Made by a program: the position numbers and the translations under genes
From: Thermoprotei archaeon
Lineage (GTDB): Archaea > Thermoproteota > Thermoprotei_A > Sulfolobales > Ignisphaeraceae
NCBI GenBank assembly: GCA_003661775.1
Contig: QMWT01000013.1
Location: 1-16,243 of the forward strand
Reading direction: 5' to 3'
DNA length: 16,243 nt
Part shown: in pieces, positions 1 through 6,451 of the stretch
Layout of the letters: each line of letters starts with the position of its first letter
How positions within the stretch are numbered: the stretch's first letter is position 1
Notes under the pieces: model-generated
What the model saw: the letters and a program-made list of their open reading frames with translations, nothing else
What the model was told of the DNA's origin: nothing
Database searches by the model: none

Positions 1-63
1 CACGCAGGCCTACGCCATCGGGGCCTAAGCCCGACCCCTTTGACCTGGCTCGGGCACCCCCGC
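1..63 (-). tRNA. tRNA-Leu (anticodon UAG), 3' part cut by window edge
   Basis: Reading the minus strand from position 63, the RNA starts with the acceptor half GCGGGGG, followed by a type-II-length D arm (CCCGAGCC...) and an anticodon stem TCGGG/CCCGA around the loop CTTAGGC. The anticodon is therefore UAG (Leu, CUA codons). The long variable arm follows, and the window ends at the first bases of the T arm (GTG). No intron is seen at 37/38. The T arm, acceptor 3' half and any encoded CCA lie outside the window. A TATA-like element at 93-100 sits about 34 bp upstream of the mature 5' end, which fits a short 5' leader of about 7 nt. Confidence 0.95.
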
Positions 64-92
64 ACAGCCACACTGTCGTAATTATATAGAAA

Positions 93-100
93 CTTATAAA
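93..100. promoter_or_regulatory. Near-symmetric TATA box usable in both directions
   Basis: CTTATAAA at 93-100 has a palindromic TTATAA core. On the minus strand it is about 26 bp from a start site near 71, just before tRNA-Leu (mature 5' end 63). On the plus strand it is preceded by a purine-rich BRE-like GAAA and predicts a start near 123, just before the candidate C/D RNA (131) and the GTG of the THUMP gene (155). A second TATA-like stretch, TATATA at 84-89, is an alternative for the plus strand. Assignment is from spacing only. Confidence 0.5.
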
Positions 101-130
101 CATTAAGAAGATATGTCATACTTGATAAAC

Positions 131-188
131 AGGCAGTGATGAGGCACGAGCGTAGTGAGAGATAATCAAAAACTGGCTCCTGAGCCTA
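131..188 (+). ncRNA. Candidate C/D-box sRNA overlapping the start of the THUMP gene
   Basis: A perfect C box GTGATGA (136-142) and a D box CTGA (180-183) are flanked by a terminal stem, AGGC (131-134) with GCCT (184-187). This is the kink-turn layout of archaeal C/D sRNAs, and the length of about 57 nt is typical. The 9 nt after the C box, GGCACGAGC (143-151), are the exact complement of the highly conserved 16S rRNA segment GCUCGUGCC in the h34-h35 region (about E. coli 1068-1076, from memory). The internal boxes are weak: D' could be GTGA (155-158) and C' AGATAA (160-165). The second guide (166-179) has no target that I recognise. The RNA contains the GTG start codon at 155 and the first codons of the THUMP gene, so it may instead or also act as an L7Ae-binding kink-turn in that mRNA. 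Confidence 0.65.
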
Positions 189-655
189 GACTCCTCATAA
201 CTACTGATATAGGTAAGGAGAAAGCTCTAGCAGACGAAGTACTTAACCTCCTATACCCCATAGATCCTATTGTTGAGGTTGCAATATATCAGCGAAAAGG
301 ATTCATAATAGTCAAAGGAGGTAAGGATCCAGACTTTCTTGCGAGCAGAATCCTAAAATTCTCTGCATACGCTAAACGTGTCATCCCGATTCACATTGTT
401 ACGAAGGCCAGCTATGAACATGTGAAGAAGGCAGCATACGAGCTAATGATAAAAAAGGTTAGGAAGTTTCCAACAACATTCTACATATCGTGCCGCAAGA
501 GAGGTGCGTACATAGATTCATGCAAGAACTTAGAGCGTTATGTCGGAGAATTCATTGAAAAGTGTGGTCTGGGCGAAGCAGATTTCCATAATCCCGCCGT
601 GATATTAACCATAGAAATAGTTGAAGATCGTGCGTTCCTTTCACTTAAGATGTGA
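155..655 (+). CDS. THUMP-domain RNA-binding protein (Tan1/THUMPD1-like)
   Basis: A 166-residue protein whose N-terminal half (LLITTDIGKEKALADEV) and alternating beta/alpha pattern match archaeal stand-alone THUMP proteins. The THUMP fold spans most of residues 40-166, ending in ILTIEIVEDRAFLSLKM, a usual last THUMP strand. No methyltransferase or thiouridylase domain is attached. The eukaryotic relatives Tan1/THUMPD1 present tRNA to the cytidine acetyltransferase Kre33/NAT10; the same role with archaeal TmcA is inference. The GTG at 155 is the only in-frame start before the conserved region: the next upstream in-frame candidate, TTG at 122, runs into TGA at 137-139. GATGAGG at 138-144 could serve as ribosome-binding site but lies inside the putative C/D RNA. 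The gene ends 2 bp from the convergent PUA gene. Confidence 0.8.
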   Translation: MRDNQKLAPEPRLLITTDIGKEKALADEVLNLLYPIDPIVEVAIYQRKGFIIVKGGKDPDFLASRILKFSAYAKRVIPIHIVTKASYEHVKKAAYELMIKKVRKFPTTFYISCRKRGAYIDSCKNLERYVGEFIEKCGLGEADFHNPAVILTIEIVEDRAFLSLKM

Positions 656-657
656 AC

Positions 658-1182
658 TCATACGTTTCTCTTAATTATATTCAAACATTCTCTCCATATA
701 ACGTCGTTAAGTCTATGAACGTTCTTAACAACTTTGCCTCTTTGAACCGACCGCGCCTTTGCTGAACTCATTAAAGCGTAGCCCACAACTATGAAGTATT
801 TTTCGTCTGGTTCGAGAACTGCAACTACCTCACCTTCTTCGAACTCTTTCGTAAACTTGGTTACACCAGGAGCCATGACATCTGCCCCGTTCAGCAGGGG
901 TTTTACAGCACCTTGATCTACAACAAGTGAAGGTATAGGAGGCGCCTCACCACGATTAAGCATTACATTTAGTATGTATAGCGTAGGGTAAAATCTATCA
1001 TCACCAACTCTCCTGAATAAAACTGGCACACCGTCTGCTACATAGATCGCAAACTTATCATAGTCAAGAAGAATGGCTATTTCACATTGTTTGAACAATT
1101 CAGCAAATCTTGTTAAACCCGAAGATGCGAGTTTCCTGACTAACTCCTTCTTCTCTTTTTTAGACAGGTGCTTCTTGTACAC
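658..1182 (-). CDS. PUA-domain RNA-binding protein, MCT-1/Tma20-like
   Basis: A 174-residue protein with a pre-PUA N-terminal domain (about residues 1-80) and a PUA domain (about 86-165) containing the hallmark segment LLNGADVMAPGV and the later strands GEVVAVLEPDEKYFIVVGYALM. This two-domain layout and length fit the archaeal relatives of eukaryotic MCTS1/Tma20, which bind the ribosome and recycle or reinitiate with DENR. The archaeal role is not settled, so only RNA/ribosome binding is claimed. The start is GTG at 1182-1180, with GATGAGG a few bases upstream as a plausible ribosome-binding site. It is convergent with the THUMP gene and divergent from thpR, with a region of about 90 bp between. 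No strong TATA box is visible on this strand; GTAAATAG near 1212-1220 is a weak candidate. Confidence 0.8.
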   Translation of the reverse strand: MYKKHLSKKEKKELVRKLASSGLTRFAELFKQCEIAILLDYDKFAIYVADGVPVLFRRVGDDRFYPTLYILNVMLNRGEAPPIPSLVVDQGAVKPLLNGADVMAPGVTKFTKEFEEGEVVAVLEPDEKYFIVVGYALMSSAKARSVQRGKVVKNVHRLNDVIWRECLNIIKRNV

Positions 1183-1260
1183 TGCCTCATCCCGATCTCT
1201 TAACTAGAGGATTACCCTATTTACCTCCATCTATTAGAAAGTTAGTTGCGGGAACCTAAA

Positions 1261-1268
1261 GAGGTGAG
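1261..1268 (+). promoter_or_regulatory. Shine-Dalgarno site fixing the thpR start
   Basis: GAGGTGAG at 1261-1268 lies 4 nt before the ATG at 1273 and is close to the archaeal anti-SD complement GGAGGTGAT. It argues for ATG 1273 over the in-frame TTG at 1246, which has no such site. Confidence 0.75.
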
Positions 1269-1272
1269 CTCA

Positions 1273-1842
1273 ATGCTTAGGACATTCATAGCAATAGAGA
1301 TAGAGGATCCAGCTGTGCTCAAGAAGCTAATCGAAGTCAAGAACTATATAGCAGGTGTAGGAGCAGGGATAAAACCTGTTGAAGATGAGAACATACACTT
1401 GACATTGAGATTTCTAGGCGAAATCTCTCAACATAGTGTAGAAGAAGTGAAGAGAATTCTGACGGAGTTAAAGAGCATAAAGAGGTTTAACATTAGGGTT
1501 AAAGGTGTAGGAGCCTTTCCCTCAATTACAAGACCTCGCGTAATTTGGGCGGGCATAACTGAAGGAGCAGAAGAGCTGAAGAGAATCAGATCAATTATAG
1601 ATAAAGCCATTGTAGAACATGGATTAAGAGATATCAAACCAGATGAACATCAATTTGTTCCGCATATCACATTAGCACGAGTTAAATCTTCGCATTTATT
1701 CGCCAAACTCTCAACACTTATATCAGAACTGCAGGACGAGGATTTTGGCGTAACTCCCGTCACAACAATAAAGTTGAAAAGAAGCATTCTAACCCCGCGC
1801 GGGCCTATATACCATGACCTATTCAATGTAACGTTAGCGTGA
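1273..1842 (+). CDS. thpR: RNA 2',3'-cyclic phosphodiesterase (ThpR/LigT, 2H family)
   Basis: From the ATG at 1273 the protein has 189 residues, starting MLRTFIAIEI as in most archaeal LigT/ThpR proteins. Both 2H phosphoesterase motifs are intact: HLTL at residues 42-45 and HITL at 131-134, each followed by a hydrophobic strand (RFLGE, ARVK). The family opens 2',3'-cyclic phosphate RNA ends to 2'-phosphate; a weak in vitro 2'-5' RNA ligase activity gave the older name. The start is set by the strong ribosome-binding site at 1261-1268. The neighbouring tRNA nucleotidyltransferase gene begins 6 bp downstream, a pairing common in archaea and consistent with tRNA 3'-end or splicing-related RNA processing. 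The expected promoter is the 1183-1260 intergenic stretch, with only a weak TATA candidate (CTATTAGA near 1231). Confidence 0.92.
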   Translation: MLRTFIAIEIEDPAVLKKLIEVKNYIAGVGAGIKPVEDENIHLTLRFLGEISQHSVEEVKRILTELKSIKRFNIRVKGVGAFPSITRPRVIWAGITEGAEELKRIRSIIDKAIVEHGLRDIKPDEHQFVPHITLARVKSSHLFAKLSTLISELQDEDFGVTPVTTIKLKRSILTPRGPIYHDLFNVTLA

Positions 1843-1848
1843 ATAGAT

Positions 1849-3366
1849 TTGAACATTAATACAAACATGAACAATATTAGGGATAGGAAAGAGGATATTA
1901 TTAACAACATACTCACAGAAGTATTGGAAAAGATAAGGCCTAGCGGTGAAGAACGGAAAAGATTGAGAAAAATCTTTGAATATATCAAGAATAGAGTTAC
2001 CGCATGTTTGAAAAACTATGTTAACGAAGAATGTTTCGAGGTGTCTCTACAAGGATCCGTAGCTAAAGACACATTCCTAAGCGGTGAAGCAGATATAGAC
2101 ATCTTTGTGATTTTCAACCCTACGTGCACCTTGGATCCATCTCAGATACTAACAAACTTTGTCACTTGGCTGCGAACTTGTTTAAAAGATCTTCCGAATT
2201 ATACCGAGTACGCCGAACATCCTTACTTAATTATCAATGTCAAAGGTTTAGACATAAATGTTGTTCCCTCATTCAGACCGCTGATGAGAAACAACGAGGT
2301 TAAGTTCTTGACTTCTGTTGATCGTACACCTCTACACACGAACTACATACTGAACAAACTTAGCGCTGAACAGAGAGATGAGGTAAGGCTTCTTAAGTCC
2401 TTCCTCAAGGCTTTAGGCATCTACGGTGCTGAGATCAGAATCCGGGGGTTTTCAGGTTATTTAACCGAACTTCTCATAGCCTACTACGGGTCTTTCATCA
2501 ACGTGTTGAAGTCTTCTCGTCAATGGAGACCTTTTAAGACATGCATAGACCTAGAGGGCCACTATAGCAACGAAGAGGAGTGTCTTAAGGTCTTCGAAAA
2601 ATCTCCATTGATAGTGGTAGATCCTGTTGACTCTAAACGTAATGCTGCCGCAGCTCTTTCGCTACGTTCGCTTTCAATATTTGTGTTAGCATCAAACTTA
2701 TTTCTGCACAAACCTTCTCGAGAATTCTTCCATATATATCGTAAAGGCGAGAAGCTCGAAGGTTATTTAGCGGATGAGGAGTTTAGGAAAAGAGGTAGTA
2801 CTTTCATAGCAGTGATAGTAGGATTATGTGAAAAAACCTCGCCTGAAACTATATGGGGTCAACTAAGAAGAATTGAAAAGGTCATATCTCAGATACTCAA
2901 GGAGAGGAGATATGCTGTTTTGTACCACGATTCTTGGAGTGATGAGAGAAAGATCGCTATCATAGCTTTCGAGTTAGCCCACCTGCTCGCTGATTGCTAC
3001 GAAGTATTCAGAGGGCCATCCGCTCTTGATTTTGAGAACAGTGTGCGCTTCATCGAGAAAAATCTCGGACGTATTCTCGCAGGACCTTGGATAGACGAAA
3101 ATGGCTACCTTCACGTAATTAGGAAGAGAAAGAGGTGTCTTGAACACGAATTTGCCGAGGTCATCATACCAACAATAGAGAATATATTAAGTATAGGTAG
3201 CGTGAGAGCGGTTGTGCATACTCTCGCTGAGGCCGAGAAACATGTTGCAGAGATTTCAGGGAAAGATGTGTTGGAATCATTTAGGCAGTGGGTTAAGGAC
3301 TTCACCTACCGAAACCTCGTTCTTGATATCTATACCGCCTCCTCTGATCCTGATACCAATGTTTGA
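1849..3366 (+). CDS. cca: CCA tRNA nucleotidyltransferase, archaeal class I
   Basis: This enzyme adds or repairs the 3'-CCA of tRNA without a nucleic-acid template. The class I signature GSVAKDT is at residues 69-75, followed by the metal-binding aspartates D82 and D84 in EADIDIF and the third carboxylate D135 in GLDINVVP. The archaeal substrate-binding segment RTPLHTNYI follows. The central and C-terminal domains match the archaeal family in order, but at 505 residues the protein is longer than the usual 440-460. The predicted start is TTG 1849, 6 bp after thpR; ATG 1867 (residue 7) is an alternative and neither has a clear ribosome-binding site. The last 90 bp overlap the zinc-ribbon gene on the opposite strand. 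The encoded CCA of tRNA-Pro in this window suggests the enzyme may act partly in repair here. Confidence 0.93.
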   Translation: MNINTNMNNIRDRKEDIINNILTEVLEKIRPSGEERKRLRKIFEYIKNRVTACLKNYVNEECFEVSLQGSVAKDTFLSGEADIDIFVIFNPTCTLDPSQILTNFVTWLRTCLKDLPNYTEYAEHPYLIINVKGLDINVVPSFRPLMRNNEVKFLTSVDRTPLHTNYILNKLSAEQRDEVRLLKSFLKALGIYGAEIRIRGFSGYLTELLIAYYGSFINVLKSSRQWRPFKTCIDLEGHYSNEEECLKVFEKSPLIVVDPVDSKRNAAAALSLRSLSIFVLASNLFLHKPSREFFHIYRKGEKLEGYLADEEFRKRGSTFIAVIVGLCEKTSPETIWGQLRRIEKVISQILKERRYAVLYHDSWSDERKIAIIAFELAHLLADCYEVFRGPSALDFENSVRFIEKNLGRILAGPWIDENGYLHVIRKRKRCLEHEFAEVIIPTIENILSIGSVRAVVHTLAEAEKHVAEISGKDVLESFRQWVKDFTYRNLVLDIYTASSDPDTNV

Positions 3367-3528
3367 GAGAGAAGGTTTCAAAACTATCGTTTTTCCACAG
3401 TAAGGACACACACCTCCTATTCTTGAACTTAATTCGGAAGGCGTGGGAATACCATAGTAGTCTTGCCCAGCACGATTAAACACATATAATACATGACCAC
3501 AGTTAGAGCAGATAAATACCACCGGCAT
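3277..3528 (-). CDS. Small zinc-ribbon protein of unknown function
   Basis: An 83-residue protein with two CxxC knuckles, C7/C10 (CSNC) and C41/C44 (CPYC), spaced as in a zinc ribbon. Between them lies a tyrosine-rich stretch (GQDYYGIPTPSEL). Similar small zinc-ribbon proteins occur in crenarchaea, but I do not recognise a named function. The sequence does not match RNA polymerase subunit P, despite a similar size. The start is ATG at 3528-3526. The C-terminal 30 residues, after the second knuckle, are encoded antisense to the 3' end of cca and are less obviously constrained (RIRGGGIDIKNEV). The 5' flank on this strand is G-rich, with runs of 5-6 G at 3539-3543 and 3564-3569. Confidence 0.65.
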   Translation of the reverse strand: MPVVFICSNCGHVLYVFNRAGQDYYGIPTPSELSSRIGGVCPYCGKTIVLKPSLSNIGIRIRGGGIDIKNEVSVGEVLNPLPK

Positions 3529-3794
3529 GAACTTTCAACCCCCACACAATATCTCGCCTCATACCCCCCTATAGTGATACCCCCAGTATTACCTTACGAG
3601 GTTCTCGAATAGTTTCGGGCAACCCCCTCTATCCTATAAGAAAAAGCCTTACCTTTATCAGAGTAGTTTGTTTGTGTAACAAAGTACGAGTTTCACATCT
3701 TAAACCATTTTGATATGAGATAATGGCTTCAGAGTTCATGATTAATTTACGATGAATCTGAAAGTTTCGAATGAGGTTTTATGGTGAAAAGAGG
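3529..3794. other. Gene-free stretch with four C5-C6 runs
   Basis: I see no supported gene here. The notable content is four runs of five or six C on the plus strand (3539-3543, 3564-3569, 3580-3584, 3623-3627), which are G-runs on the strand of the zinc-ribbon gene. Two of them share ATACCCCC (3561 and 3578) and two share CAACCCCC (3537 and 3621). A TTTTTCTTATAG sequence on the minus strand near 3638-3649 could be a promoter for the zinc-ribbon gene with a long leader. The remainder, 3650-3794, is AT-rich without recognisable structure. Confidence 0.5.
3786..3793 (-). terminator. Short T-run after tRNA-Pro
   Basis: On the minus strand CTCTTTTC follows the encoded CCA of tRNA-Pro directly. 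Archaeal RNA polymerase commonly stops at T-runs of this kind. The run is short (four T), so the call is tentative. Confidence 0.3.
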
Positions 3795-3900
3795 TGGTGG
3801 GGCCGCCGGGATTTGAACCCGGGACCACCAGCGCTCCGGAGACCAGCTCCGGCGGGGTCTTCCCCAGGCTGGCATCCTAGCCAGGCTAGACGACGGCCCC
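3795..3900 (-). tRNA. tRNA-Pro (anticodon GGG) with 28-nt intron and encoded CCA
   Basis: The minus strand from 3900 reads acceptor GGGGCCG, D arm GTCT/GGAT with loop AGCCTGGCTA, anticodon stem CCAGC, loop start CTGGGG, an intron, then C, GCTGG, a 5-nt variable loop, T arm CCGGG-TTCAAAT-CCCGG, CGGCCCC, A73, and CCA at 3797-3795. Removing 3834-3861 gives a 7-nt anticodon loop CTGGGGC, so the anticodon is GGG (Pro). The intron boundaries are supported by a complete bulge-helix-bulge: outer helix CCAGC/GCTGG, a 3-nt bulge AGC, a 4-bp central helix CTGG/CCGG, a 3-nt bulge GGA, and an intron helix AGACC/GGTCT. Cleavage within each bulge gives the canonical 37/38 position. Confidence 0.95.
3834..3861 (-). 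other. tRNA-Pro intron (bulge-helix-bulge, position 37/38)
   Basis: A 28-nt intron beginning AAGACC and ending CCGGAG on the minus strand. Its own hairpin AGACC/GGTCT and the CCGG that pairs with the anticodon-loop CTGG make the hBHBh' substrate of archaeal tRNA splicing endonuclease. Both bulges are exactly 3 nt and the helix between them exactly 4 bp. Confidence 0.9.
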
Positions 3901-3930
3901 AAACCAGACTTCTAGATTAAGACAGTGCTG

Positions 3931-3938
3931 CTTATAAG
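3931..3938 (-). promoter_or_regulatory. TATA box of tRNA-Pro
   Basis: CTTATAAG, a perfect palindrome, is preceded on the minus strand by the BRE-like AAA. Its centre is about 35 bp upstream of the mature tRNA 5' end (3900), the same spacing as the TATA element of tRNA-Leu at 93-100. Confidence 0.6.
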
Positions 3939-3951
3939 TTTAGCTCATTAC

Positions 3952-3990
3952 TATTCATGCGAGAACAGGGCTTGGTTGCAATAATGAATA
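3952..3990. repeat. Short inverted repeat between the mcm operon and tRNA-Pro
   Basis: TATTCAT (3952-3958) and ATGAATA (3984-3990) form 7-bp arms around a 25-nt loop. It sits between the 3' end of the small gene at 4027-4302 and the tRNA-Pro promoter. It could be a transcript 3'-end structure or be chance, as it lacks a T-run. Confidence 0.3.
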
Positions 3991-4026
3991 ATAGAATTGC
4001 GTTACTTGCCTTAATACACATGCTAA

Positions 4027-4302
4027 TTATATTTTAATGACCCTTATCTCCTGAGCCTCTTTACACTTCGCGAGTTCACGTTTCCAGAGTGTCGCCGGAA
4101 CCCATAGGATCCACGATGGAACCTTCTTTACAAACTCGTACGCCTCCATCCAACTGTCAATACCTAGAGCTTCTGCTAACTGCTCTAATGTCATTTCAGT
4201 CCTAGCATAAGCATTGAGTATCTTCACTACCTCCTCATCTATCTCTATCTCTTTGTCACCTACCTTAACCACGTAGCGTTCACACACACTCAAGCATAAC
4301 AC
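4027..4302 (-). CDS. Small mcm-linked protein of unknown function
   Basis: Up to 91 residues, mostly helical. The segment EIDEEVVKILNAYARTEMTLEQLAEALGID resembles a helix-turn-helix (helix, turn, AEALGI recognition-like helix), followed by a Trp-rich region (SWMEAYEFVKKVPSWILWVPATLWKREL). I do not recognise a named family. There are two possible starts, each with its own GAGGTG: GTG 4302 (site 4310-4315, 7-nt spacing) and TTG 4293 (site 4300-4305, 6-nt spacing). The gene follows mcm in the same direction after 56 bp, so it may be the third cistron of gins23-mcm. A TATA-like ATATTTTTG near 4330-4337 on the minus strand could instead give it its own transcript. Confidence 0.65.
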   Translation of the reverse strand: MLCLSVCERYVVKVGDKEIEIDEEVVKILNAYARTEMTLEQLAEALGIDSWMEAYEFVKKVPSWILWVPATLWKRELAKCKEAQEIRVIKI

Positions 4303-4358
4303 CTCTTCGCACCTCTAAACGGGAGCTCAAAAATATTCATGAAGCGTCTCTTGCACAT

Positions 4359-6446
4359 CTACATTACATGCGCAAAGCAGCCCTCACGCACCTCAAAAAG
4401 CAGGCCCTCACGCCTCATACGCCTTAACGTCTCCTCTACAAACGCCTCATCTATCCCGCGCTCCTTAGCTTTAGCAACGATCTTCTTTATCTTAGCACAG
4501 CCCTCCTCGTTCTCTAGCTCTCTTATAATCTCATCGAGGACTACCAGCTTTTCTCTCTTTGACTTCGGCTTGCCTGTCATGATAACGTCAACATCTATCT
4601 CACCACTTTCTACATCGATACCTACACTCTGTAACATGCTCAGCATAAGCCTTATTGCTTCAGCAGCATCTTCCTCAGTCACTCTCTGCTTAAGGGCCAT
4701 TCTTGCATGTGCTTCAGCAAGTCTTATAAGAGCTTCGAGTTGACGAGCTGTGATGGTTATAGGTGCATCAGGGTTTTCAAGACTCTTCTTACGCATCTCA
4801 ACAAAGAAATTAGATAGCATCTCCTTAGCCTTAGGGTCAAGTACCGGTTTAACGTATTTACGTGCATAAGCTATATACTTCCTCAAAGTTTCGGCATCAA
4901 GCGGAGGTTTCACAGTTTCGGGTTCGCCATGAACCGATGCTATGTGCATTGCTAAACTTCGGTCTCTCTCAACATCAGGGGTATCCCTCAACACAAATAT
5001 TAAGTCAAATCGTGACAGTATTGTTGGCGGCAAATTCACATTCTCCGAGATCGAACGGTTTGATATATACCTACCATACTTTGGATTACCTGCAGCGAGA
5101 ATAGAGGTCCTCGCATTTAATCTAGCCACAATCCCTGCCTTGGCTATGCTGACAGTTTGCTGCTCCATCGCTTCGTGAATGACTACTCGATCCTCTTCAC
5201 GCATCTTATCGATCTCGTCTATACAGGCAACACCCCCATCTGCAAGCACCAACGCTCCTGCTTCAAGATAGTATTCACCACTTTGCTTATCCCGGACAAC
5301 CGCTGCGGTGAGGCCAGCGGCCGTAGACCCCTTGCCAGTTGTGTAAACAGCTCGAGGAGCAATACGTGCAACGAATTGCAGTAGTTGAGACTTAGCGGTT
5401 CCCGGATCACCTATGAGCAACACATGTATATCCCCTCTAATCCTTGTCCCGTCAAGAAGAACCTTAGGCACGCCACCAAAGAGGAGGAGCGCTATCGCCT
5501 CCTTAACATCCCATAAACCATGAATCGCAGGGGCTATGGAGGCTATAATCTTTCTTCTTATCATAGGATCCCGTGCAAGTTCCAAGATCCTCCTTTCATC
5601 TTCTTCAGTTATCTCTATTTCTTCAAGAAGCCTTTGAGAAACAACGATGTTGTTAACATCTACATAGAGATCGTACACCGCTTTAGCACGCCTTTGACCC
5701 TGAGTTCCCCTTATTCTGAGTATACCTACAACCGTCGCCCTATCACCAGGTCTCACTACATCAACTAAGGAACCTACAACATCAGCCTCTACAGAACGCG
5801 GTAGCTGCCCCGAAGGTACCTCCTCCGGCCTCTCCTGAACTACTATCCTTTGGAAATCTACATATGTGGAGCGCTCCCCTACAAGTCTAAAACCTCCGCT
5901 CTTACCGCAGTAGGGACACACCGTTGGCTTCTCTATGAAATCACCCTTCACATCTACCTGGAGCTCCCTGCCACATGCCTCGTGAATGAACGTAGCTTTC
6001 ACCAGCTTCTGACGCGGCGGTGAGGCTCTAACTACTATACCTTCAAGAGCTATCAGTTTACCAACATGGTCACTCCTAAGCTCTCGTATTTTGATGAGAT
6101 TAGGTATGTTCACAAAACGAGGCTGAAAAGATCCAACTTTTTCAAGATACTCCGGATATTCAAGCTCCACTACACGTCTTATAGCTTCCGAAAACAGAGG
6201 TATGACCTCATCAGGCTTATTTATTAACATATTCGCTACATTCTCGTCGTGTTTAAGCAGGTCATTAAAGTCTATCACTACATAGTCACGCCCCTCTATT
6301 ATCATCTCTCTTATAGCTTCGCGATACTTGTACTTACCACTAAGAGGATCTTTGAAGAACTTGAGGAATTCTGTTATAACTTCTATTAGATCTTCGTACT
6401 CGGAACCCTCTTCTTTCACCTCCTCTACTACGAGTGAACTCTCCAT
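4359..6446 (-). CDS. mcm: MCM replicative helicase
   Basis: A minichromosome-maintenance AAA+ helicase that forms the ring unwinding DNA at the archaeal fork. From ATG 6446 it has 695 residues. In order: N-terminal helical domain, OB fold with a zinc site H155-C158...C177-C180, Walker A GDPGTAKS (346-353), Walker B IDEID (409-413), sensor 1 N454 in AAGNP, arginine finger R479 in LSRFD, and a C-terminal winged helix ending CFAHVM. All catalytic elements are intact and there is no intein. An in-frame ATG at 6482 would add 12 residues overlapping gins23, but GAGGTG (6455-6460) sits 8 nt before ATG 6446, which starts 5 bp after the gins23 stop. This is typical translational coupling in the conserved gins23-mcm pair. 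Confidence 0.97.
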   Translation of the reverse strand: MESSLVVEEVKEEGSEYEDLIEVITEFLKFFKDPLSGKYKYREAIREMIIEGRDYVVIDFNDLLKHDENVANMLINKPDEVIPLFSEAIRRVVELEYPEYLEKVGSFQPRFVNIPNLIKIRELRSDHVGKLIALEGIVVRASPPRQKLVKATFIHEACGRELQVDVKGDFIEKPTVCPYCGKSGGFRLVGERSTYVDFQRIVVQERPEEVPSGQLPRSVEADVVGSLVDVVRPGDRATVVGILRIRGTQGQRRAKAVYDLYVDVNNIVVSQRLLEEIEITEEDERRILELARDPMIRRKIIASIAPAIHGLWDVKEAIALLLFGGVPKVLLDGTRIRGDIHVLLIGDPGTAKSQLLQFVARIAPRAVYTTGKGSTAAGLTAAVVRDKQSGEYYLEAGALVLADGGVACIDEIDKMREEDRVVIHEAMEQQTVSIAKAGIVARLNARTSILAAGNPKYGRYISNRSISENVNLPPTILSRFDLIFVLRDTPDVERDRSLAMHIASVHGEPETVKPPLDAETLRKYIAYARKYVKPVLDPKAKEMLSNFFVEMRKKSLENPDAPITITARQLEALIRLAEAHARMALKQRVTEEDAAEAIRLMLSMLQSVGIDVESGEIDVDVIMTGKPKSKREKLVVLDEIIRELENEEGCAKIKKIVAKAKERGIDEAFVEETLRRMRREGLLFEVREGCFAHVM

Positions 6447-6451
6447 ATCTT

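Noticed and set aside
1246..1272. Longer N-terminus of ThpR from TTG 1246
   Set aside because: The strong ribosome-binding site at 1261-1268 lies inside the extension and directs ATG 1273. The family normally begins at MLRTFIAIE.
2939..2993. GTGATGA followed by CTGA inside cca, resembling C and D boxes
   Set aside because: No closing stem (TTGGA against TTGCTA) and no C'/D' pair; it lies inside a conserved coding region. Probably chance.
3715..3765. Possible C/D-like RNA in the gap before tRNA-Pro (GATATGA ... CTGA)
   Set aside because: The putative C box lacks the G of the essential UGA, and the flanking stem is only about 3 bp of T/A. Not supportable.
4339..4743. 134-codon open frame antisense to the mcm 3' end
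   Set aside because: Serine-rich translation typical of an antisense shadow of a conserved gene, with no ribosome-binding site or motif.
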